Position numbers and translations under genes: made by a program | The notes under the pieces: generated by a model | What the model was told of the DNA's origin: nothing | What the model saw: the letters and a program-made list of their open reading frames with translations, nothing else | The model's database searches: none | Part shown: piece after piece, positions 44,414 through 52,507 of the stretch | Numbering within the stretch: position 1 is the first letter of the stretch | Layout: every line of letters starts with the position of its first letter | Origin: JAMQPK01 sp963782595 | Lineage (GTDB): Bacteria; Acidobacteriota; Vicinamibacteria; Vicinamibacterales; JAMQPK01 | NCBI GenBank assembly: GCA_963782595.1 | Contig: CAWAKJ010000002.1 | Span: forward strand, 434,001-498,000 | Reading direction: 5' to 3' | DNA length: 64,000 bases

Positions 44414-45843
44414 GGGTCAAGATGATCCTGCCGGCACTGACGGAGGCCACGAGTCCGTTCTGGCGTCCGATCAAGTACTCGCTGTTCCCGCCGCTCGGCC
44501 TTGCCACGTTGGCCGCGTACCTCGGAGATGACGCCACCGTGGAGATTCGGGACGAGCACGTGGAGGTGCTCGATCTGAACGACTCTCCAGACCTCGTCGT
44601 CATTCAGGTCTACATCACCTCTGCGCATCGTGCCTATCGCATTGCCGATCACTACCGCGCCCGCGGAGCGTTCGTGGTACTTGGCGGACTGCACGTGACG
44701 TCGCTGCCAGAAGAAGCCGCCTTGCACGCGGATGCGATCTTCCTCGGACCCGGCGAGGACACATGGCCGCAGTTCCTGACCGATTTCAGAGCCGGTTCCC
44801 CGAAACGCGTGTATCAGTCAACGCTGCGCACGCTGGCCGATCTTCCGCCGATTCGCCGGGATCTGATCAAGCGACAGCTCTATCTCGTCCCGAATTCCAT
44901 TGTCGTCTCGCGCGGCTGCCCGCACGTGTGCGACTTCTGCTACAAGGATGCGTTCTTCGAAGGCGGACGCTCCTTCTATACCCAGACGGTCGACGCGGCG
45001 CTCGCCGAAATCGAGCGGCTGCCGGGCCGGCACTTGTACTTCCTGGATGATCACCTCTTCGGCGATCGCCGCTTCGCGGCGGCACTGTTCGATGGCATGA
45101 AGGGGATGGGGCGCCTCTGGCAAGCCGCCGGAACCGTGAACGCCGTGCTTGCGCCCGGTCTTCTCGAGCGTGCGGTGCAGGCGGGACTCCGAAGCCTCTT
45201 CGTCGGATTCGAGACGCTCAACCCTGACAATCTGATCGAGCAGCACAAGTACCAGAACATGCGGCGCGACTACTCAGGGGCGATTCGCCGCCTGCACGAC
45301 GCCGGGGTCATGATCAACGGGAGCTTCGTCTTCGGTATGGATGGCGACGACGCGTCGGTGTTCGCGCGCACCGTCGAGTGGGCCATCGAGCAAGGCATCG
45401 AGACGGCCACGTTTCACATCCTCACTCCGTACCCCGGCACAGCGCTCTACAAACGCATATCAGACCAGGGCCGGATCACGATTCAGGACTGGGATTTCTA
45501 CGATACCCGCCACGCCGTCTTCCGCCCGGCGCGCATGACGGCATCGGAGCTCGAACACGGTTACCACTGGGCCTACCGCGAGTTCTACAAGTGGACGTCG
45601 ATCGTGCGCGGCGCATCCGCTCACCGAGATCTGGTGGCCGGACTGCGCCATCTGGGATACTCGGCGGGATGGAAGAAATTCGAGCCGCTCTGGGATTGTG
45701 TCATTCGCGCCAAGCGCGCGGGTGCGATGCTGCCCGTTCTCGAGACGATTCTGAGTGAGTTTGGGAGGCGCGGTCCGGTGGATGAATTTGTCCGGCGCCG
45801 CCGTGTCACCTGCTCTGGGCCTTGCGCTTCGCCCGCGCCTTGA
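44410..45843 (+). CDS. B12-binding-type radical SAM protein
   Basis: A 477-residue protein. Residues about 1-125 resemble a cobalamin-binding Rossmann domain (PPLGLATLAAYLGDDATVEI, VVLGGLHVTSLPEEA). The radical SAM core has the [4Fe-4S] motif SRGCPHVCDFC (Cys about 168, 172, 175) and the later strands DDHLFGDRRF, LFVGFETLNPDNL, GSFVFGMDGDD and FHILTPYPGTAL. Such proteins often methylate or cyclise unreactive carbons. The start ATG 44410 overlaps the YjbQ stop; the frame is open from 44329 but that part lies inside YjbQ. The 3' end overlaps the converging SAP gene by 38 nt. The substrate is unknown. Confidence 0.88.
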   Translation: MRVKMILPALTEATSPFWRPIKYSLFPPLGLATLAAYLGDDATVEIRDEHVEVLDLNDSPDLVVIQVYITSAHRAYRIADHYRARGAFVVLGGLHVTSLPEEAALHADAIFLGPGEDTWPQFLTDFRAGSPKRVYQSTLRTLADLPPIRRDLIKRQLYLVPNSIVVSRGCPHVCDFCYKDAFFEGGRSFYTQTVDAALAEIERLPGRHLYFLDDHLFGDRRFAAALFDGMKGMGRLWQAAGTVNAVLAPGLLERAVQAGLRSLFVGFETLNPDNLIEQHKYQNMRRDYSGAIRRLHDAGVMINGSFVFGMDGDDASVFARTVEWAIEQGIETATFHILTPYPGTALYKRISDQGRITIQDWDFYDTRHAVFRPARMTASELEHGYHWAYREFYKWTSIVRGASAHRDLVAGLRHLGYSAGWKKFEPLWDCVIRAKRAGAMLPVLETILSEFGRRGPVDEFVRRRRVTCSGPCASPAP

Positions 45844-46429
45844 CCCACGACGCATAGTCCTTTGGGACATCGAGCTTCTTGAGCGCGTACCATGCGGCGA
45901 TTATCTCGGCACGCGTCGCCTTTTTATCAGCGGCCAGGAAATCAGCGACGAAGTTGTTGTAGCGACCTATAGGGATCCTCTCGAATCGCTGTATCTTGTT
46001 TAGGACAATGTACTGCCGGACGAGATCGCCGTACGTGGGGCGCGCGCCGCTCGTGATCTGTTCTTCTCGCCAGCGGTTCAGGCGATACCAGACTCCGGAC
46101 TTCTTGCGCACAGCTGGCGCCATCCGATGGCCCTGTTCGATGATGAAGTCCTTCGTCTCACGGTTGCTCGTGTAGTTCTCGATCCTGAGCTTCAGGTGGA
46201 GGCCACGTTCAACGTCCTTCGGACCCGTCCTGCGCAATGAACGCTTCGTGGGCAATGCAGCATTGCCCGTGCGCAGGAACACCAAAATGGCCCTTTCGAG
46301 TTCGTCCTTTCGCAGCTTCGTCGCGGCGGGGATACCGATGCTCTCGGCGAAGTCCTTCAGTTGCTCGCGATACCAATAGCCGTTCTCGAACTCGCGCACT
46401 GTCATCGTCGGAGAGAGGACGCTGGCCAT
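45806..46429 (-). CDS. SAP-domain protein
   Basis: A 207-residue protein. Near the N-terminus is a SAP-like helix-loop-helix (EQLKDFAESIGIPAATKLRKDELERAILVFLRTG, about 20-55), a module that usually binds DNA. The rest is basic and helical (RRTGPKDVERGLHLKLRIENY, APAVRKKSGVWYRLNRWREEQI, WVKARAKRKAQ). I start at ATG 46429; ATG 46405 is an alternative, and the longer frame to 46771 crosses the HNH remnant on the other strand. A nucleoid or DNA-binding role is inferred only from the domain. It converges with the radical SAM gene, sharing 38 nt. Confidence 0.65.
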   Translation of the reverse strand: MASVLSPTMTVREFENGYWYREQLKDFAESIGIPAATKLRKDELERAILVFLRTGNAALPTKRSLRRTGPKDVERGLHLKLRIENYTSNRETKDFIIEQGHRMAPAVRKKSGVWYRLNRWREEQITSGARPTYGDLVRQYIVLNKIQRFERIPIGRYNNFVADFLAADKKATRAEIIAAWYALKKLDVPKDYASWVKARAKRKAQSR

Positions 46430-46568
46430 GCTGCGACAGCTTACCTCGTTCGGCGACGCCGTCCGAGACCGTTGGCTTCTCCGCTCACCAGTCACGGGAT
46501 CGCCACGATCGATTCCGCGTACTAACTGGCGCTGATGGCGATGGCAAACAGTCTCGCGTGATCGAGCT

Positions 46569-46850
46569 TTGTGTCGCGCGCCGGGGACATTTGCGATCGC
46601 GGCGGCGGTCAAGCGAGCAGTGTGGGAGCGTGACGGCGGACGATGCGCATTCAAGGGCCGGCAAGGGCAGTGCGGCGAACGGGGTTTTCTCGAGTACCAC
46701 CACGTGGTGCCATTCGCAGCGGGCGGCCAAACATCGCCGGCGAATATTGAACTGCGGTACCGATCGCACAACGGGTACGAAGCCGACCAGTACTTTCGCG
46801 GAGCGCCCCTGCTGCGAGAGCGCCAGATGGTTTACGGAGTGCAGCCGTAA
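46569..46850 (+). pseudogene. Remnant of an HNH endonuclease
   Basis: An open stretch of up to 93 codons reads VKRAVWERDGGRCAFKG, CGERGFLEYHHVVPFAAGG and ANIELRYRSHNGYEADQYF. This is the C-terminal HNH nuclease core, with the zinc-type Cys and the catalytic HH, of a group of larger HNH endonucleases. The only start is TTG, with no ribosome site, and upstream sequence in all frames shows no domain, so the N-terminal part is missing. The gap 46430-47081 otherwise holds nothing I recognise. I consider it a decayed gene fragment. Confidence 0.6.
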
Positions 46851-47081
46851 CTCGTTCCAGAACGAGTCGCGGTTGCAGCCGCGCCACCTCACCGATCGGC
46901 GCGATTTCTCAGCGCACGATCGCGGTCAACCACACGTACCGCTGTTGTCCGCGCCCCAATTGAGCGACGGATGGTACGGCGAGGAGCACGCACTTCGCGC
47001 GCGTCCTCGTGAGCCGTGCGCTGGATGGGCGCGGATCTTGAACGTGATTCGTATCGTCCGCCGCGTGCGAAAGGAGCGATC

Positions 47082-47600
47082 GTGACAGTCGTCAATCACA
47101 CAGAGTTCGTCAAACCGGCCGAAATCACGTCCGACAAGGCCGCGCCGCACATGACCACGCGCCAGCTGGGGGAGCATTCGTGGGTCGTCATCTTCCTGGC
47201 CGGCGACGAAGTGTTTTCAGGCCTGACACGATGGGCGCGAGAACATCAGATCAGCACCGGTCATTTCACAGGGATTGGTGCCTGGAGCTCGGCGGTTCTT
47301 GGCTACTACGACCTCGAGAAAAAAGCGTACCGCAGGAACATGGTCGGCGAGCAGGTCGAGCTCCTTTCACTTATCGGCGACCTGGCCGTCAATAACGGCC
47401 GCACGGTCGTACATGCGCATGCCGTTGTGGGCATGTCTGATGGTTCGGTACGTGGCGGTCATCTTCTCGAGGCATATGCGTCGCCGACGACGGAGATTTT
47501 CGTGACGACATCGTGGGTGACGGTCTTCAAGCAATTTGATGCAAAGTCTGGATTGGATCTGCTGCTCCCGACAAACGGGAAAAAGAGTGAGCCGCGATGA
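47082..47600 (+). CDS. PPC/DUF296 domain protein
   Basis: A 172-residue protein with a full PPC (DUF296) domain: WVVIFLAGDEVFSGLTRWAREHQISTGHFTGIGAWSSAVLGYYD, EQVELLSLIGDLAVNNGRTVVHAHAVVG and GGHLLEAYASPTTEIFVTT, including the His residues of the trimeric fold. In plants the domain is attached to AT-hook proteins; the prokaryotic single-domain role is unknown. I start at GTG 47082 because AAGGAG lies 5 nt upstream; the frame is open from 47016 without such a site. The domain begins at about residue 30. Confidence 0.85.
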   Translation: MTVVNHTEFVKPAEITSDKAAPHMTTRQLGEHSWVVIFLAGDEVFSGLTRWAREHQISTGHFTGIGAWSSAVLGYYDLEKKAYRRNMVGEQVELLSLIGDLAVNNGRTVVHAHAVVGMSDGSVRGGHLLEAYASPTTEIFVTTSWVTVFKQFDAKSGLDLLLPTNGKKSEPR

Positions 47601-47675
47601 GTTCTACTTTCTGATACAGCCGGATCGGGCAAATCTTGACAGGCTAAGGCTTTCCGCCCGATCATCGGCCAAGCG

Positions 47676-48875
47676 ATGCAGCTCTCTCGACGAGGCCAAC
47701 CCGCGCCGCTGGGCGTGCTGTTCGATTCTTCTCTCGACGGCGGCGTCGACCAGATTCTGGCGCTCGCGATGCTGTTCGGCTTCGCGGCAACGCAGCAGAT
47801 CCGCGTGCCTTCGGCCAGCACGAGCCGTTTCAACCTGAAAAATGCCGCCTTCCTGGATCTGGTTGCGCGCTTCTTCGCCGCCGAACTGGCGGGCGACTTC
47901 GTCCAGAACAGAATCCCGCTGCCGATAGGCATGTATTCGTCCGGCAAACAGACGGATGCGGTACCACCGATGGTATCGGCCGTCCTCGCCAGAGTTGGTG
48001 CTGATGGTGCGCCAGCCTATCCTCGCGGAATCGAAAAACTGAACGATACCGCCGATCCGGTGGCGCTGATACGAAACGCGCTCAGCGGGTATGCCGATGG
48101 AAACGCCGCGCTCGTGCTCGCCGGTTCCCCCGCGAATCTTCTGTCGCTCATGGCCAACCCGGATGGGAAGAATTGGGCCGGCAGGAAGCCGCGCGTATTG
48201 AGCATTGCCGGCGGACAGTTCGACGGGAATGTCGTCGATCCGGTCATCAAGGCCGATATCGCGGGTTACCGGAAGCTCCTGGCTGAATGGCCCACCCGCA
48301 TCGTCATGGCGGGCTCGGAGCTGAGCGACACGCTGCCGTTTCCCGGCAGCAGCCTCGAGGCGATTGCCGCGTGGGCGCCGAATCATCCGGTCGTCGACGC
48401 CTATCGCGCATTCAAGTCGATGCCCTACGACGCACCGTCGCAGGCGCTCGCGGCGGTGCTGTATGCCGTAAAGCCGGAGGACAACTACTTCGACCTTTCG
48501 GAACCCGGCACGATCAGCATTCTTGACAATGGTCGAACGCGATTCACGCCGGCGCCCGGGGGCAGACATCATTATTTAATCGTCCGGCCCGATCAGAAGG
48601 AGCGCGTGCTGGAGACGTACGTGAAGTTGATCACGACTCAGCCACCGCCGCCCCCGGCGCGCGGGCGCAGAGGCGGCCAACAACAACAGCAACAGCAGCA
48701 ACAACAGCCTCCCGCGCGAGGCCGCGGTGCCGCCGGCGTGGCGCCACTCGCACTGCTGGGCGCGATCGCGGCGACCATGATGCTCGGGGTGCCCGCGCGT
48801 ATCAGCGGGCAGGGCGACGAGTTCGACACCGACGGTACGCCCGGTGCTGACGCAGACGTGCGCGACGTGTCATAA
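47676..48875 (+). CDS. Nucleoside hydrolase-like protein with run-on C-terminus
   Basis: The first 320 codons resemble inosine-uridine nucleoside hydrolases: FDSSLDGGVDQILALAMLFG takes the place of the DxDxxxDD calcium site, and LVLAGSPANLLSLM and VMAGSELSDTLPF match later motifs. The Asp cluster is altered, so activity is uncertain. The C-terminus has a Pro/Gly/Arg-rich tract and ten Gln (48678-48707). From about 48738 the frame reads VAPLALLGAIAATMMLGVPARISGQ, a signal peptide that clearly belongs to the next gene, so the real stop has probably been lost to an indel between 48700 and 48738. ATG 47676 has no ribosome site and the true start may lie upstream. Confidence 0.65.
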   Translation: MQLSRRGQPAPLGVLFDSSLDGGVDQILALAMLFGFAATQQIRVPSASTSRFNLKNAAFLDLVARFFAAELAGDFVQNRIPLPIGMYSSGKQTDAVPPMVSAVLARVGADGAPAYPRGIEKLNDTADPVALIRNALSGYADGNAALVLAGSPANLLSLMANPDGKNWAGRKPRVLSIAGGQFDGNVVDPVIKADIAGYRKLLAEWPTRIVMAGSELSDTLPFPGSSLEAIAAWAPNHPVVDAYRAFKSMPYDAPSQALAAVLYAVKPEDNYFDLSEPGTISILDNGRTRFTPAPGGRHHYLIVRPDQKERVLETYVKLITTQPPPPPARGRRGGQQQQQQQQQQPPARGRGAAGVAPLALLGAIAATMMLGVPARISGQGDEFDTDGTPGADADVRDVS

Positions 48876-51058
48876 CGAGAAGCGCGTCGCAGGCGGCATG
48901 AGCGTGACCGACTTGACGTCGGCGGATTCGCTGACTCAGCAGCGCGACGTCTGGGACGCGATTCTTGCGTCGCCTGCGCACCGGCGACATGCCGCCGGCT
49001 GGCGCGCCGCGACCGGATGCCGCGCGGATGAGCGCGATGACGGCTTACATCGAGCGCGCGTTCGACCGCGCCGATGCCTCGGCGAAACCCGATCCCGGAC
49101 GGATGACGGCGCACCGGCTGAATCGCAACGAGTACACCAACACGATTCGCGATCTGCTTGGCGTCCACTTCCGCGCCGAGCAGAGATTTCCCCGCAGACG
49201 ACTCCAGCGACGGCTTCGACAACATCGGCGATGTGCTCACCGTGTCGCCGCTGCTGATGGAGCGCTACCTGGCGGCCGCCGAGCGCATCGCGCGTTGGGC
49301 GATCTCTACCGAGATTCCGGCCAAGCCGCTCGAGATCGGCTATCTCGCCCGCGAGAACAGGATTCGCCGGCTCGATCGCAGCACCATCGAAGCCGAGCAC
49401 CGCGTCGAGTTCGCCGGCGAGTACATCGTCCGCTTCGGCCTCCCCGGCGAGCGTCCGCCCATCGAGGGCCTCGATGCGGCGCCGGTGACGCTCGGCTTCT
49501 GGATGGACGGCAAACTGCTCGCGACCCAGATCGGTCGAGACGAAGCCGTCGGGTCTCGTCTACTTCAATCCGTACTCCGAAGAAGAATTCACGGTTGAAC
49601 CTGCCCGAAGGCGATCACGTATTCCGCGCCGGGTTCATCGACGACGGGTTCGTGAGAATGCTGACCGAGCGCGACGCATACAGGCGGCAGGTCAACAAGT
49701 TCCTCGAGTCGATCATCTTCATCGGTCCCTTTGAACCAGCGAAAGAGAAGGAGAGCCGGAAGAAGATCCTCACCTGCAACCCGGACTCGGGCCGCGCGTG
49801 CGTCGAGAACGATCCTGACCAATCTGGCCCGGCGCGCCTACCGCCGGCCGCCGACGCGTCGCGAGATCGACGCGCTCGTCCGCTTCGTCGACACGGCCGC
49901 GGCGCGCGGTCAGTCTGCCGAGCAGGGCCTGCAGCTCGCCATCCAGGCGATGCTGGTCTCGCCCAACTTCCTGTTCCGCATCGAGCGCGATCCCGACCCG
50001 CGCGATCCCGCGCCGTGCACGAGGTGTCGCCGTTCGAGCTGGCCTCGCGGGTCAGCTACTTCCTGTGGAGCTCGATGCCCGACGACGAGCTGATGGCGCT
50101 CGCCGAGTCTGGCAGGCTGCGCGACCCGCGCGTGCTCGAGGCGCAGGTCGATCGGATGCTTGCCGACCCGCGCTCCGCGGCGTTTGCCGCGAACTTCGCC
50201 GGCCAGTGGCTCGAGACGCGCAACCTCGACGTCGTCAAGCCGGATCCGGACAAGTTCAAGGAGTGGAATCCCGAGCTGCGCGACGCGATGAAGACCGAGA
50301 CGACGATGTTCTTCGAGCACGTGCTGCGCGAGAACCGTCCGGTGACCGATTTCCTGAACGCGAACTACACGTTCCTCAACGAGCGCCTCGCGACGCACTA
50401 CGGCATCGGCGGTGTGACCGGTTCGGAGTTCCGCCGCGTCGATCTGACGACCGATCGCCGCGGCGGCGTGCTGAGCCAGGCGGGCGTGCTGACCGTTTCG
50501 AGCTATCCGACGCGCACATCCCGGTCATTCGCGGCAAGTACGTGCTGCAGAATATCCTCGGCATCCCACCCGCGCCGCCGCCGGCCGACGTGCCTGCACT
50601 CGAAGAGTCCGCCGGGGCAGAGGCGAAGTCGATGCGCGAGCAGCTCGAGGTGCACCGCCGCAATCCCGACCTGCGCGGCCTGCCATCGCAACATGGACCC
50701 GCTCGGCTTCGGCCTCGAGAACTACGACGCTATCGGCCGGTGGCGCGATGTGGACGGCGCAGTTCCCGGTCGACGCGAGCGGCACGCTGCCGGACGGCCA
50801 GCGCTTCACCACGGCCGGGGAGATGCGGGCGCTCCTGGTCTCGCAATTGCCGCAGTTTTCGCGCACTTTGACGGAGAAGATGCTGACCTACGCGCTGCGA
50901 CGCGGCCTCAAGCCGTACGACCGGCGGACGGTCGACAGCATTCATCGCGCCGTGGCAGCCGACGGGTACCGTTTCCGGACGACTGGTTCATCAGATCGTC
51001 AGAAGCTTGCCATTTCAAGCGCCGCAGGGGCGAAGATGTTGCTGGAGGGCCACGCTGA
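48738..51058 (+). pseudogene. DUF1592-type cytochrome-domain protein, frameshifted about twelve times
   Basis: A large secreted protein of the DUF1587-1595-1592-1588-1585 class, read in all three frames. In order: signal peptide from GTG 48738, haem motif CATCHNEK (48860), LRTGDMPPAG (48980), HRLNRNEYTNTIRDLLGV (49110), FPADDSSDGFDNIGDVLTV (49190), LNLPEGDHVFRAGF (49600), LARRAYRRPPTRREIDALV (49830), FELASRVSYFLWSSMPDDELM (50035), SYPTR then PVIRGKYVLQNILGIPPAP (50520), CHRNMDPLGFGLENYDAIGRW (50690), LTEKMLTYALRRGLKPYDRR (50870) and a C-terminus ending 51058. Shifts at about 48845, 48980, 49190, 49550, 49598, 49803, 50010, 50507, 50680, 50757, 50980 and 51018. No nonsense codon interrupts the repaired protein. 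Confidence 0.75.
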
Positions 51059-52406
51059 TGTTCATCACACGCCGCACGCTTCCACGACGAACGTTCCTGC
51101 GCGGAATGGGGACTGCCGTCGCGCTGCCGTTTCTCGACGCGATGACGCCGGCGCTCGCCAAGCCGCAGGCCGGCAAAGCGCCCGTGCGCATGGCGTTCGT
51201 CTACGTGCCGAACGGGATGGACATGCGGCACTGGAACCTGAACTACGAGGGCAAGCTCGGCGAGCTGCCGCAGACGCTGACAGCCGCTCGAGCCGCACAA
51301 GAACGACATCCTCCTGCTCGGCAACCTGACGCACAACACCGGGCGCGCGCTGCTCGACGGCGCCGGCGACCACGGCCGCTGCTGCGGTTCGTATCTCACC
51401 GGCGTGCAGGTGAAGAAGACGGTCAGCGACATCAAGGCGAGCGTGTCGTGCGACCAGCTGGTGGCCAATCAGATCGGCAAGCAGACGCGGTTTGCGTCGC
51501 TCGAAGTCGGGCTCGAAGACGCGCGTCAGGCCGGCGACTGCGACTCCGGCTATTCGTGCGCGTACACCAACAACCTGGCGTGGCGCAGCGAGACGCAGCC
51601 GCTGCCGCCGATCCTCGATCCGCGCGCGCTGTTCGAGCGGCTGTTCGGCGACGGCGCGGAGCTCACGCCCGAGGCGCGCGCGCAGCGGCGGATCAACCGG
51701 CGCAGCATTCTCGACTTCGTCACGGACGATACGCGCGCGCTGCACGGCAACCTCGGTCCGACCGATCAGCGCAAGCTCGACGAGTATCTGAGCTCGATTC
51801 GCCAGATCGAAGAGCAGCTGAAGCGCGCCGAGCAGGAGAACGCGCAGGTCGATCCGGGCATGGAGAAGCCGTACGGCATCCCCAGCGACTTCGCCGAGCA
51901 CTTCAGGCTGATGACCGACATGATCACGGTCGCCTTCCAGGCCGACCTGACGCGCGTGGTCACGTTCCTCGTGACGCGCGAGGGCACGTCACGCGCCTAT
52001 CGCGAGATCGGCATTCCCGACGGCCATCATCCGCTCACGCACCACCGGAACATCGTGCGAGCAGATGGACAAGGTTGCGAAGATCAACCACTACCAGATG
52101 GAGCAGTTCGCGAAGTGGGTCGCGCAAGCTGAAGGCGGCGCAGGAAGGCAACGGCTCGCTGCTCGACAACTCGATGATCGTGTACGGCGCCGGGCTCGCC
52201 GACGGCAACCAGCACACGCACCACGATCTGCCGACGCTCATCGCCGGTCAGGCGGCGGCAACTTCATCAAGACCGGCCGCCGCGTCGTCTATCGGAAGGA
52301 AACGCCGATGTGCAATCTGTTCCTGACGATGATGGACCGGATGGGCACGCGGATGGATCACTTCGGCGACGCGACCGGTCATCTGAACGGCCTGGATCTC
52401 ACATAG
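51058..52406 (+). pseudogene. DUF1552 protein, frameshifted about four times
   Basis: This is the usual partner of DUF1592 proteins. It starts at ATG 51058 (TGATG overlap with the previous gene) with a Tat-like leader, TRRTLPRRTFLRGMGTAVALPFLDAM. Conserved blocks follow in other frames: VYVPNGMDMRHWN (51200), NDILLLGNLTHN (51300), GDHGRCCGSYLTGV (51365), FASLEVGLEDARQAGDCDSGYSCAYTNNLAWRS (51490), FVTDDTRALHGNLGPTDQRKLDEYL (51715), TFLVTREGTSRAYREIGI, GNGSLLDNSMIVYGAGLADGNQHTHHDLP (52150) and RMGTRMDHFGDATGHLNGLDLT (52340). Shifts at about 51287, 52058, 52130 and 52255. Function of the pair is unknown. Likely assembly errors rather than true decay. Confidence 0.75.
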
Positions 52407-52420
52407 CCACGTAGTTTGTG

Positions 52421-52455
52421 TAGGGCGGGTCTTGCAGTTCAAGACCCGCCCTACT
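52421..52455. terminator. Hairpin after the DUF1552 gene
   Basis: A perfect 15-bp stem, GTAGGGCGGGTCTTG (52421-52435) and CAAGACCCGCCCTAC (52441-52455), with a 5-nt loop. The left arm is nearly identical to the one at 43796. No T-tract follows. It is a 15-nt-armed member of a dispersed hairpin family placed after gene ends. Confidence 0.55.
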
Positions 52456-52507
52456 TCCAACCCCAGACCTCCACGCTCGTACGCGCCGCGACAACAGTGA
52501 GGACGCG

